Assembly: GCF_009762775.1 (NCBI RefSeq)
Contig: NZ_CP046401.1
Location: 1,612,001 to 1,676,000 of the forward strand
Source of the DNA: Maribellus comscasis
GTDB taxonomy: Bacteria; Bacteroidota; Bacteroidia; Bacteroidales; Prolixibacteraceae
Direction of reading: 5' to 3'
Length of the DNA: 64,000 bases
Position 1 is the stretch's first letter. Each line of letters opens with the position of its first letter. Positions 1-8,276 of this stretch are shown here, piece after piece. The notes under the pieces were generated by a model, which ran no database searches, was not told where the DNA came from, and worked only from the letters and a program-made list of their open reading frames with translations. The position numbers and the translations under genes are program-made.

Positions 1-1
1 A

Positions 2-160
2 ACCCGAGTTATTTCAGTAACAATGAAAGAACTGGGTCTAAATAACAGTACAACCGTAACAAACCTTTGGAGTAAAGAAAAGGAAACTGTAAAAAATGAA
101 AAAATTATAAAAAAAATAGCTCCTCATGCCTCTGCAATATTTAGACTGAGCCAAAACTAA
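2..160 (+). CDS. C-terminal tail of a probable glycoside hydrolase (partial)
   Basis: An open frame enters from the left edge and stops at 158-160, leaving about 52 residues. The tail has the pattern LxLNNSTTVTNLW...APHASAIFRL, which resembles the C-terminal beta-sandwich of GH27-type alpha-galactosidases, where a '(D)LW' strand is followed by a final '(P)HxxxxxRL' strand. The resemblance is by eye only and the catalytic domain lies outside the window. A strong hairpin terminator follows directly. Confidence 0.4.
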   Translation, partial: TRVISVTMKELGLNNSTTVTNLWSKEKETVKNEKIIKKIAPHASAIFRLSQN

Positions 161-166
161 TAATAG

Positions 167-207
167 AAAAGGGGTTGAACAAAAATTTCTGTTCAACCCC
201 TTTTTTT
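167..207. terminator. Bidirectional intrinsic terminator
   Basis: A 15-bp perfect stem (167-181 with 190-204) encloses an 8-base loop. It has A-tracts on the left and a T-run on the right, so it can end both the plus-strand gene before it and the minus-strand dps transcript that converges on it. Confidence 0.85.
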
Positions 208-233
208 AATTTTATCAGGCATAGAATTTAGCA

Positions 234-725
234 CTAATTCTTTTCCATCCAGGCTGTAAACATCCAGTAATATTTCTCAGTCTGTTTTACAATGCTGTTT
301 AATAAATCGATAGTTGATACGTCACCGCTTTCATTGGCTAAATCCAGCACATTTATCATTTGAGAGAGTAAAATCTCAAAGTCGGTTAAAATGCTGTCCA
401 CCATATTATCAGGACTAAGACCTGGTTCTGGTTCTGAAATTTTTGAAAATTTCAAATATTCATCCAGGCGAGCCATCGGTTTTTCGCCAAATACACGGAC
501 TCGTTCTGCCAAATCATCAATATTAACCTTCGAAAAATTATATAATTCCTCAAATTTTTCATGCAGATCAAAAAAGTCTTTTCCGGTTACATTCCAGTGA
601 AAATTCCGCAGTTTCTGATAATGCACATGATAACTTGCAATCAGCAAATTAATTTCCTTTGTTAATTCTGTAGTATCTTTATTTGCAAATCCCAAATTTT
701 GGAATATTTTTTCATTTGTTCTCAT
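234..725 (-). CDS. dps: Dps-family ferritin-like DNA-protection protein
   Basis: Dps proteins form 12-subunit shells that oxidise and store iron with peroxide and protect DNA during stress. From the ATG at 725 the protein has 163 residues, usual for the family. The intersubunit ferroxidase signature is visible: H43 in 'FHWNVTG', H55 and E59 in 'LHEKFEELY', then D70 and E74 in 'DDLAER'. These match the spacing of the Listeria Dps site. An in-frame TTG at 749 exists upstream, but the ATG is preferred. It is the last gene of a minus-strand stress cluster, close behind a universal stress protein gene, and ends at the 167-207 terminator. Confidence 0.93.
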   Translation of the reverse strand: MRTNEKIFQNLGFANKDTTELTKEINLLIASYHVHYQKLRNFHWNVTGKDFFDLHEKFEELYNFSKVNIDDLAERVRVFGEKPMARLDEYLKFSKISEPEPGLSPDNMVDSILTDFEILLSQMINVLDLANESGDVSTIDLLNSIVKQTEKYYWMFTAWMEKN

Positions 726-757
726 ATCTTGTATTTTTTTATAGTTCAAAATTCAAA

Positions 758-1621
758 TTACTGTTGATGATAAACCAGAACCGGTTTATCAAAATGTGTC
801 AATACGTTTTTTACATCACTTGATGAAAAAACCTGTTCAAAAAAACCCCTCTTTTCATGCATTAACACCAGTAAATCTGTTTTATGTTCCGATGAATAAT
901 CTTCAATTCCTTTTCTGAAATCTTCCTGATTTTCAAGCGTAAAATTAAAATTGTCAAAATCGACCTCTTCTTTTACAAGCTCTTTAAAACCTTTCCACTT
1001 CAACTTTTCATCAAAATCAACCTCTTTGTCGTTGTGTAGAACCGTAATATGAGCACGTTCTGCCTGTTTCAAAAAGGTTGACAAATGCTTTAATGAAGTA
1101 ATATCTTCCGGATTGTAGTCGGTAGCATATACCACATCTTTAAGAACAACGTGTGGTGTATCTTCCGGTATTACAAAAACCGGGCATTTTACATCGTTTA
1201 CAATATTTGGATAACGAATCAGCCCTCCAGATAGTTCCGCATAACTTTGGTAATTATTAATCAGCAACATCAAATCCTTATCTTTCTTAAGTTCTTCCTC
1301 TACCAAATCAACCCGATTTAATTCTGAGGTGCTGATTTCGTAAGGAATTTGAATAAGGTTTTTCTTTAAATACTCATCCACCATCGTTCTGATTTTAGTT
1401 TGGGCTTCTTCAAATTCTTTTCCGGCCATCTTTTCAGCACGTATAAAACCCGCATCCATAGGAGCTGTGGCACCAGACATGTATGATTGTCCCATCCATT
1501 TCAAATCAAAAACGTATGTAATCTTCAATTTCCTTCTGTAACGATTGCTAAATGAAAAAGCAAACGACAGTAAACTTTCACTGTTCTTTAATGAATCCAG
1601 TAACAACAAATTTGTTTTCAT
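758..1621 (-). CDS. Universal stress protein, two tandem Usp domains
   Basis: The 287 residues are about twice the length of a single UspA domain and read as two domains in tandem. The first half starts with 'NLLLLDSLKNSESLLSFAFSF' and the second with 'LKDVVYATDYNPED', followed by 'DLLVLMHEKRGFFEQVFSSSDVKNVL'. The latter matches the C-terminal (H)-x-R-(G)...S...(V) nucleotide-binding region of Usp proteins. This two-domain form is common in Bacteroidota. It lies between YtxH and Dps genes on the same strand, consistent with a general stress operon. Its ligand cannot be told from sequence. Confidence 0.85.
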   Translation of the reverse strand: MKTNLLLLDSLKNSESLLSFAFSFSNRYRRKLKITYVFDLKWMGQSYMSGATAPMDAGFIRAEKMAGKEFEEAQTKIRTMVDEYLKKNLIQIPYEISTSELNRVDLVEEELKKDKDLMLLINNYQSYAELSGGLIRYPNIVNDVKCPVFVIPEDTPHVVLKDVVYATDYNPEDITSLKHLSTFLKQAERAHITVLHNDKEVDFDEKLKWKGFKELVKEEVDFDNFNFTLENQEDFRKGIEDYSSEHKTDLLVLMHEKRGFFEQVFSSSDVKNVLTHFDKPVLVYHQQ

Positions 1622-1694
1622 GACTTTCCTTTCTTTAAAATTCTCTTTTATTTTACCGTGTGCTTTTTCGGGTGTATAAAAAAATATCCGGAGG

Positions 1695-1991
1695 TTAATT
1701 GGCTGCTGCTTTTGCTTTGTCTGCCGTTGCGTTAACCTTTTGATTTACTTTTTCTTCTGCTTTGGCAGCCTTTCCCTTCATCTCATGTACAGCGTCGTTT
1801 ACAGAATCTTTCAGATTATCAACTTTCTCCCCCAAAGTTTCTGTAATATCCTTTGAAACATTTTTTACTTTCTTCGAAATTTTCTTTCTGGTTTTTGATC
1901 CTTTTTCAGGTGCTACCAAAATTCCTGTTAACGCTCCTGCTGCCGCTCCGGCAACAAATCCCAACAATGCATTTCTTGTTCCTTTTTCCAT
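1695..1991 (-). CDS. YtxH-domain stress protein
   Basis: A 98-residue protein with one N-terminal glycine/alanine-rich hydrophobic segment (about residues 8-28, 'LLGFVAGAAAGALTGILVAPEKG'). A long, charged, Lys/Glu/Ala-rich helical tail follows. The 'GxxxGxxxGxLxAPxxGxxTR' pattern is the hallmark of the YtxH family of general-stress proteins. The tail (about residues 45-98) resembles LEA-like or apolipophorin-like amphipathic repeats. The context with dps and usp supports a stress role; no enzymatic function is suggested. Confidence 0.85.
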   Translation of the reverse strand: MEKGTRNALLGFVAGAAAGALTGILVAPEKGSKTRKKISKKVKNVSKDITETLGEKVDNLKDSVNDAVHEMKGKAAKAEEKVNQKVNATADKAKAAAN

Positions 1992-2040
1992 GATTCCTAA
2001 TTTTTAAGTATTAATAATTTAATTTATATAATATAATCGT

Positions 2041-2223
2041 TTAAACTCCTGCTTTAATATTATCGGCAGTACGTTTCATTTTTCTGATGTCATTTTTTTT
2101 CTGAATCCACCCCTTATCCATCGCCTGAATTCTGCTTTTCAATGTATTTTTATCGTTGCCCAAATACTCTTTTGAGTTAACTGCAAAAGACAAGGTTGTT
2201 TTTCGTTTTTTTAATCCATTCAT
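2041..2223 (-). CDS. Small basic hypothetical protein
   Basis: A 60-residue, strongly basic protein (many Lys/Arg, no hydrophobic segment). I do not recognise the family. It starts at an ATG at 2223 and is the first gene of the minus-strand group that runs through ytxH, usp and dps, with a gap of 49 bases to ytxH. Short length leaves some doubt that it is real, although its place at the head of a co-oriented stress cluster supports it. Confidence 0.5.
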   Translation of the reverse strand: MNGLKKRKTTLSFAVNSKEYLGNDKNTLKSRIQAMDKGWIQKKNDIRKMKRTADNIKAGV

Positions 2224-2786
2224 ATATCAATTCTGTTTAAACGTTTTCTACTCTTTTATACGAAAAAAGTATTCCAGAATTAAGCCACCAGCCCCACAAC
2301 TCATTTACTACCTGAAAATCAAGGCTTTATTTGTTTTTGATTTGTATATAATGTGAATTCCTAATGTGGACAAATCTCTACACGATGTGGATTTAAAAAA
2401 GGTTTAATTTTCCGGGAAACAACAGCCACTCGTTAACTTGTATAAAAAAACTTTCCTTATTCTTTTTGTATTTAACAAAAATAAACAAGCATTTCTGTTT
2501 GGATTTTACTTCCAAATACTTAAAAGTTATACCATCATGAAGAAATTGTATAAAAATTTGAATGGTTGATTACTCCCATTATTCCGGCTGTAGTAGCTGT
2601 TACTTGCATTAAAAACGATGATTTTGTTCCTGCGAATAGAATAAAAGTGAAAACCCCGAGAAAAAAGCATTACGGTGTCCCTTTACATTGTTAAGAAAGC
2701 TGCTCAGTAACACTCTTCCTGCTCCAAAATAAATTATCTTTAGGAATAATTTTTGTTCCTTACCAAACAACTAATCTAAAACCGCA
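2224..2786. other. Intergenic region between divergent stress cluster and plug-domain gene
   Basis: 563 bases without a convincing intact gene. The left edge must hold the promoter for the leftward stress genes and the right edge the promoter for the rightward 806-aa gene, but I found no clean TTTG...TAnnTTTG pair. A possible broken small ORF sits at 2537-2694. Confidence 0.6.
2537..2694 (+). pseudogene. Possible remnant of a small exported protein, frameshifted
   Basis: An ATG at 2537 opens 'MKKLYKNLNG' and stops at 2567. A frame shifted by one base (from about 2566) continues as a hydrophobic stretch 'LITPIIPAVVAVTC', then a basic tail to a stop at 2692-2694. Joined, this looks like a Lys-rich signal peptide with a lipobox-like Cys. 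No family is recognised. Chance is a real alternative. Confidence 0.2.
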
Positions 2787-5207
2787 ATGCAAACAAAATA
2801 CTTACTCCCAATTTTACTGATATTAATTACGCAGTCAGTTCTTTCTCAGAACAAAAAGTCATTTATTGAAAGCCAACAAACGATTCCTTTTCAAAAACTT
2901 TACCTACACACCGATCGTGAATTTTACTTTTTGAATGATACAATTTGGTTTGCGGGATACCTACTTCACCCGCAAACGCATACTCCTTTAAAAACCGACT
3001 GTAACTTGTATATCGAATTAACTGACAGTTCCGGTCATTCTGTTCAAAAAGAATTTTTTCCGATTGAGCAAGGTTTTTGCCCAGGCCAGTTAACGCTAAA
3101 CAGGCCTGAATTGGAAGAAGGAAACTACCTGCTTCGTGCTTACACCGATTTATTGGGTGAATATGGAGATGATTTAATTTTTTCAAAACCAATTCGTATT
3201 AGTCGTGTAAAAAATACAGCCGGTCATGAAACAAAGGATAAGGATAAGCATAAAATAATCAACAACATAACTATCGACCTGTTTCCCGAAGGTGGTTTTC
3301 TGCTGGCGGGCAAATACAACCAAATGGCTTTTAAAGCAACTGAACCTTCGGGAAGGGATGTTGAAATTCACGGCCGGTTACTAAACGGGAAAGGAGAAGA
3401 GTTGATGAAATTTTCTTCGTTGTACCGGGGCATGGGAATAATTTATTTTATTCCGGAGCAAAGAGAAAAATATACAATTGAAATTGATGGTTATCCGAAT
3501 GTAATCTATAATTTCCCTAAAATCTCAGACACCGGAGCCAAACTGATGATTTACAAAGAAAATCCGGACGGTATTGATGTTAACGTTCTTTTAAACGAAA
3601 CAGTTAGCAATCAAAAATACTATGTGACTTCTCTAACCAGAGGCGAATTAAACTCTTTTGCAGAGGTAAGCAGGAACAAAAAAGAAAAAATTGTTCATAT
3701 TAAAAACGAACTACTAAAAAACGGTATCAACCGGGTAGTTCTGTTAAACGAAAATTTCAAACCTGTCTCGGAACGACTTGTTTTTATTGATGAAGCCGAA
3801 GATGCTTCTTTGAAATTAAATTTGAACCAATTCCAATTTCGCCCACGGGAACAAGTGAAACTTGAAATAGATGTATGTAAAAACATTGACAGAAATGAAA
3901 TTGCTAACCTTTCCATTTCGGTTATTGATAAAAGTTCGATTCCGGAATCAGGGATTACAGAAAATATAAAGTCCTATCTGTTAATCGATTCTGAACTAAA
4001 AGGGTACATTGCCAGCCCTGCCGACTACTTTATAAACGAACCTCAAATTTCATCAGCAAAAAAACTTGATTTACTTATGATGACCCAGGGTTGGAGCAAC
4101 TATGTTTGGAATACACTAACCAAGAGAGAAAGAATCCCGGAAATTGAAACACATTTAGGACATACTTTTACAGGAACATTAAAAAATTACTACAAAACAA
4201 AAAAGCTAACTGATTCAGAAGTAATACTGAGTGTGTCCGGAAAAACAGACAACTTTATGAATTTTACCCAAACTGATTCACTGGGAAACTATACATTTGA
4301 CAATGTACAGTTTTATGATTCAGCTATTGTTTTTATACAGGGAAAAAATAAAAGAGACAAACTTAATACAACCATAACGTTAGACAGTATCCTTTTTAGC
4401 TCGCCTGAAACAACCTCTTCTGAACTGACGTTGGCAAAACATTTTACCAAAATTCCGGTTCCCATGCTTCGGACAAAATATTTTAACGAAGCCAGACTAA
4501 AAGAATTTTTCCCCGACCGTGATACCCGTCTTATTGAAGAAGTAAGAGTAACGGCAGCCAGGCCGGAGGAAGAAAAAAGCCAGGGACGAATTAGAATTTA
4601 TACCGAACCAACTCACACGGTAGTATTGAAAGAAAATGCTTATGCATACCCAAACATTATGGAATATTTGGCAGGTCGCGTTCCCGGAAGAGTGGATTCC
4701 ACCTATTTATTCTTGATAGATGGGATTGAAGTATTTTCAACAGATGATTTTCCAGCATATGATTATGTAACCTCTATTCCTGTGGGAGATATAGAAAGAG
4801 TAGAAATTCTAAAACATGCCGCAGGTACTTATTATGGAATGCGCGGAAGAAATGGTGTTATTAACATCATTATTAAAAGAGGTGGGGGACGTACATCAAC
4901 GCCGGATATTCTGAAAGGTACAATAGTTAAACGAATTAAAGGCTTTTCATCGTACCGCGAATTTTATTCTCCAGCATACAACAGCGAAAATATACGTTCT
5001 GAAATACCCGACTACCGGACTACACTTTACTGGAATCCGTCAATCGCGGTGGAAGATGGGAAAGTTAACTGTACTTTTTTTACTTGCGACAATGTTGCCG
5101 AATACAAAATATTTGTAGAAGGAATTACAGAAAACGGAACAATTTGTTTGGGTGAGGCAGAGTTCGAAGCGGTTAAAAACAATGATACTACAAGCGAAAA
5201 TTATTAA
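2787..5207 (+). CDS. Exported MG2-like protein with C-terminal TonB-receptor plug domain
   Basis: The 806-residue protein begins with a signal peptide (residues 1-20, ending 'VLSQ'). The pattern 'LYLHTDREFYFLNDTIWFAGYLL' just after it is typical of macroglobulin (MG2)-like domains of Bacteroidota surface proteins. Further beta-sandwich-like segments fill the middle. Residues about 585-705 form a TonB-receptor plug-like domain: 'EEVRVTAARPEE', 'FLIDGIEVF', 'GDIERVEILKHAAGTYYGMRGRNGVINIIIKRG'. There is no TonB-dependent beta-barrel after it; only about 100 residues follow. It therefore cannot be a full transporter and probably sits in the periplasm or outer membrane. The gene stands alone between two non-coding regions. 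Confidence 0.8.
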   Translation: MQTKYLLPILLILITQSVLSQNKKSFIESQQTIPFQKLYLHTDREFYFLNDTIWFAGYLLHPQTHTPLKTDCNLYIELTDSSGHSVQKEFFPIEQGFCPGQLTLNRPELEEGNYLLRAYTDLLGEYGDDLIFSKPIRISRVKNTAGHETKDKDKHKIINNITIDLFPEGGFLLAGKYNQMAFKATEPSGRDVEIHGRLLNGKGEELMKFSSLYRGMGIIYFIPEQREKYTIEIDGYPNVIYNFPKISDTGAKLMIYKENPDGIDVNVLLNETVSNQKYYVTSLTRGELNSFAEVSRNKKEKIVHIKNELLKNGINRVVLLNENFKPVSERLVFIDEAEDASLKLNLNQFQFRPREQVKLEIDVCKNIDRNEIANLSISVIDKSSIPESGITENIKSYLLIDSELKGYIASPADYFINEPQISSAKKLDLLMMTQGWSNYVWNTLTKRERIPEIETHLGHTFTGTLKNYYKTKKLTDSEVILSVSGKTDNFMNFTQTDSLGNYTFDNVQFYDSAIVFIQGKNKRDKLNTTITLDSILFSSPETTSSELTLAKHFTKIPVPMLRTKYFNEARLKEFFPDRDTRLIEEVRVTAARPEEEKSQGRIRIYTEPTHTVVLKENAYAYPNIMEYLAGRVPGRVDSTYLFLIDGIEVFSTDDFPAYDYVTSIPVGDIERVEILKHAAGTYYGMRGRNGVINIIIKRGGGRTSTPDILKGTIVKRIKGFSSYREFYSPAYNSENIRSEIPDYRTTLYWNPSIAVEDGKVNCTFFTCDNVAEYKIFVEGITENGTICLGEAEFEAVKNNDTTSENY

Positions 5208-5235
5208 AATCCCGGCAGTTTGCACCACCGGGATT
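5208..5235 (+). terminator. Possible weak terminator hairpin
   Basis: An 8-bp stem AATCCCGG/CCGGGATT (5208-5215 with 5228-5235) with a 12-base loop lies directly after the stop codon. No T-run follows, so terminator function is uncertain. Confidence 0.35.
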
Positions 5236-5328
5236 CACCAGATTGACTCTCTGTAGAATGTGTCGACTTGAGGATTTTAACCTCTAAGTCTATCGAATTA
5301 AAACTATTGCGGTTTCAGATTAAAAAAA

Positions 5329-7539
5329 CTACCGCAAAACGCGTCTCAGCTGCAACAGCTCCGGATTTAAAGCAATGGTGAGGCCGCCGGTAACAGTCCA
5401 GGCAATACCGTACCAGGTTGACTCTGTTCCTGACCACCGCCTGATTTTTATTGTATAAGTTTTGCCCGGCTGACCGGTAAACTCAGCTATTTCATAACTA
5501 TTATCCCACGAACCACTGTACCCTACAAGTGCTCCATTTTCGTCGTATATCATAAGATCTAGGTCGACCTTTAGCTTTGACATATACCAGCTCCAGAAAA
5601 GGAACGATGTCTTTTTGGTTTTGGATGTCCAGGCTAAAGCAACTTTCACTTTTCGTGGCCCCCATATGTAATTGGGAACAGACACTTTATACTCAAAAGT
5701 AGATTTTTTGTCGCTGCCAAAACTGGAAGAGCTAAGCAAGCCTACATCCCATCCTCTGCGTGTAGCGGGTGCATTTCCCCATCGGCGGTTCTTTGCTACA
5801 TTGCAGCCTTCTTTTGCATTTACAGCTCCTGCACCGTCTTTTGCGTCAACTCCCCCACTTACATCCTGCCACCATGTATTACCAGCAACATTTTTTGTTG
5901 CACTGGCTAACAGTATGGCTCTGCATCCTTCGGGCCAGTGTTTTAATGTTGAATCTGTTCCCTGAAGCAGCGCACTTACACCAACAACTGCCGGTGAAGC
6001 CTGGCTGGTTCCGGTCATTGTAATTCCGTCAGCTGTTACGCCAACACCGTTTGCGCTTATTTCAGGCAGTTCACGATCGCCGTGCGAAGTACCCGGATTT
6101 CGAAACGTTGATGATGCGGCCATTGCCGATGCATCATCATTGTGGTTCCCAACAGAAATCGTATTATACCCTTTATGATTTACATACTCGCTGCTGGGCG
6201 GATTAATATTATCCGGGTCTCCGTTCCAGAAGTTACCCGCTGCATGAACTATTAAAGGATATGGATATCGGGTTGCCAGATAGTCACCATAAATATCATC
6301 GCTGGATAATGCACTGGACCCTGGTTCGCTGGATCGGTGAAAACTTTGATTAATAACCGTACAGCCTTTGTCTTTAACCGCCCAGGTTAATGCATCTCTG
6401 TCTTTATCATTTGCTGAATACAAGCTAACCCCCGGAGCGTGCCCGTTTGGTGTTCCTGATTCCTTATTCCGGATTATTGCATGCACATTCTGCGAATGAT
6501 TTGATGTTGAAGGATTTGATTTGTATTTTCCCGCAATAACCAAATCTGAATTACTGGTGGGCCCGGATTCCCATACAGCTACTTTTACTCCCGAACCGTT
6601 TTCGCCGCCGGAATGAACTACGTCGGAGGCGGCGACAGCAATCGAGTCGTCAAGGTCTTCAATGCCTTCTGTTTCATGAAGAAGTAAGCCTGCCACATCT
6701 TTTCGTTCCGCCAACTCTTTAATGCCCGATGTTACAACATGAACAGTAACTACCGGCGCGAGTTCATCAACCTTTACTACTTTCAGATTGCTGCGAAGAG
6801 ATTTTGCAAACTCTTTTAACCTTTCAACCATCTTTTCTCTCATTTCTTCTGAACGCCGGTTTGCTGAATCCTGGTCACATTCATTTAAAGCACGGTCTGA
6901 AGGCAAAGCTTCGGGCTCCTCAACTTCGTACCAAACATCGACCAACACATTTGCAGGTGGTTTTTCAGAATAGATAATAGAAAACAGTGCGGGATGAATC
7001 TTTCCGAATTTCGAATTCAGTTTTTCACGATGTTCTTCAAGGACTTTTTCTCCATCTACTCTTTTGCCTTTATGGTCAAATTCAAATGATAAAGGCCTAC
7101 CACTCTTGCGGTCTGTAGCTTTAAAAAATTCGATATACTCTACGTCTGAAATCTTATCACCCGGAAGCCGCTCAACACCATCTTCAACAAATTTTATTCG
7201 AACAAAACTATTGATTTGCAGGTTGCCGGCAATTTTTGAGTTCGTGGCAACTACTGTAAAAGGGATCTCCAGAGGATCACTCAATTTCTGTGATTTAGCA
7301 TCCACAAGCGGATCAATTACCAGCCTATGTTGTCCGGGTGGCAACCCATTCTCTGCACTCCATACAAAACCACCTCTCCGTCTTGTAGGAGAGACTTTCC
7401 CATCCACTCCCTGAACCGCTATGCTTCTGATCACACGATCTGCATCTGCATTAGCAACAGTTGTGATTTCGATAGACGAATTTGTTGTTAGAATTTCGTC
7501 GCGTACCAGATTTACCAGTACATTACTTTCTTTAGTCAT
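5329..7539 (-). CDS. Subtilisin-family (S8) serine peptidase with atypical catalytic triad
   Basis: A 736-residue protein whose middle third (about 310-530) is a subtilase domain. The oxyanion Asn (N436 in 'HAAGN') and nucleophile Ser (S512 in 'GTSQASP') are clear. The His motif is altered (H348 in 'NHSQNVHA' instead of HGTHVAG). The position of the catalytic Asp reads Glu (E324 in 'VAVWESG' instead of VAVIDSG). The first 300 residues are charged and beta-rich with no signal peptide. The C-terminus (about 610-725) resembles a jelly-roll P-like domain. No type IX secretion tail is apparent. The start is supported by an AGGAG Shine-Dalgarno 7 bases upstream, unusual for this genome. Base composition is slightly G+C-rich (48% in hand-counted 5701-5760 versus 38% in 3901-3960), a weak hint of transfer. 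Confidence 0.85.
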   Translation of the reverse strand: MTKESNVLVNLVRDEILTTNSSIEITTVANADADRVIRSIAVQGVDGKVSPTRRRGGFVWSAENGLPPGQHRLVIDPLVDAKSQKLSDPLEIPFTVVATNSKIAGNLQINSFVRIKFVEDGVERLPGDKISDVEYIEFFKATDRKSGRPLSFEFDHKGKRVDGEKVLEEHREKLNSKFGKIHPALFSIIYSEKPPANVLVDVWYEVEEPEALPSDRALNECDQDSANRRSEEMREKMVERLKEFAKSLRSNLKVVKVDELAPVVTVHVVTSGIKELAERKDVAGLLLHETEGIEDLDDSIAVAASDVVHSGGENGSGVKVAVWESGPTSNSDLVIAGKYKSNPSTSNHSQNVHAIIRNKESGTPNGHAPGVSLYSANDKDRDALTWAVKDKGCTVINQSFHRSSEPGSSALSSDDIYGDYLATRYPYPLIVHAAGNFWNGDPDNINPPSSEYVNHKGYNTISVGNHNDDASAMAASSTFRNPGTSHGDRELPEISANGVGVTADGITMTGTSQASPAVVGVSALLQGTDSTLKHWPEGCRAILLASATKNVAGNTWWQDVSGGVDAKDGAGAVNAKEGCNVAKNRRWGNAPATRRGWDVGLLSSSSFGSDKKSTFEYKVSVPNYIWGPRKVKVALAWTSKTKKTSFLFWSWYMSKLKVDLDLMIYDENGALVGYSGSWDNSYEIAEFTGQPGKTYTIKIRRWSGTESTWYGIAWTVTGGLTIALNPELLQLRRVLR

Positions 7540-8192
7540 AACTTACTCCTCTCTTTTTTAAGTATTTAATGGTTGTTATTTTTGTATTTGGGTAAAAGAA
7601 GCGTATAATCTACCAGGTCAAATTAAACGCAAACAAGCCATTGGCTTTTGACGTTACTGCGTCAGAGGCTAAGCCTGTATTTTTAATCAGTCGAACAAGG
7701 CTTTAAACTATCAATTCCTGCCCCTTTGTTTAAAAATGATTTATTTTTAGAAAATCATTCATGGATTTTAATAAATCCCGCCTAAACCGTAAAACTTCCA
7801 CCCGCTATTTCCGAAACAGATTTTGAATTATTCACAATTCAAATTCAACATTCCACGAATGCAATATACACACTAAAAAACTCAAAATCAACAATATAGT
7901 TAAAATCCCGATAAAAATGGGGCAAAACCCCCTGAAACTCTAAATTCAAAAATGTGCTATGAATGATCCCGTGTGTATTGAGAACTTGCCTCATTTGATT
8001 TTATATATAAGATGGGGGAAAAGAATGAAACAGGAAAATAGACTTTTAAACAAGACCAATATTCAAAAAAATGATTCCGAATTGGTCTCTTTAACATCGG
8101 AAAACCATGTGTACTCGAGAGGTATCCGAAAACAAAAAAAGCCCGAAATCAGTTGATTCCAAGCTTTTAGGAAATTTCGTTATTGTGATGCG
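7540..8192. other. Long intergenic region upstream of the protease
   Basis: 653 bases with no convincing gene. It holds three successive short hairpins (7635-7676), a small GGGG/CCCC hairpin (7919-7931) and, at its right end, the terminator of the leftward tRNA-Thr transcript. A 65-codon plus-strand ORF (7959-8156) runs into that terminator and has no recognisable features. Confidence 0.5.
8134..8168 (-). terminator. Intrinsic terminator after tRNA-Thr
   Basis: On the minus strand, an imperfect stem pairs 8163-8168 with 8137-8142 and continues inward through GGAATCA/TGATTTC (one mismatch). It is followed by a run of seven T, then GTTTT. It lies 25 bases beyond the 3' end of the tRNA. Confidence 0.7.
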
Positions 8193-8265
8193 AGCCACTC
8201 ACGGGACTCGAACCCGCGACCTGCTCATTACGAGTGAGCTGCTCTACCGGCTGAGCTAAAGTGGC
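8193..8265 (-). tRNA. tRNA-Thr (anticodon CGU)
   Basis: A 73-base cloverleaf can be drawn. The acceptor GCCACTT/GAGTGGC has one G-U pair, the D stem is GCTC/GAGC, and the anticodon stem is GCTCA/TGAGC. The loop CTCGTAA puts CGT at positions 34-36, and the T arm is GCGGG-TTCGAGT-CCCGT. The CCA end is not encoded. Its 5' end is only 11 bases after the stop codon of the sugar-isomerase-like gene on the same strand. Confidence 0.95.
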
Positions 8266-8276
8266 CTTGCTTTTTC

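Noticed and set aside
7959..8156. 65-codon plus-strand ORF
   Set aside because: No recognisable domain, no good ribosome-binding site, and its end runs through the terminator of the leftward tRNA-Thr transcript; probably spurious.
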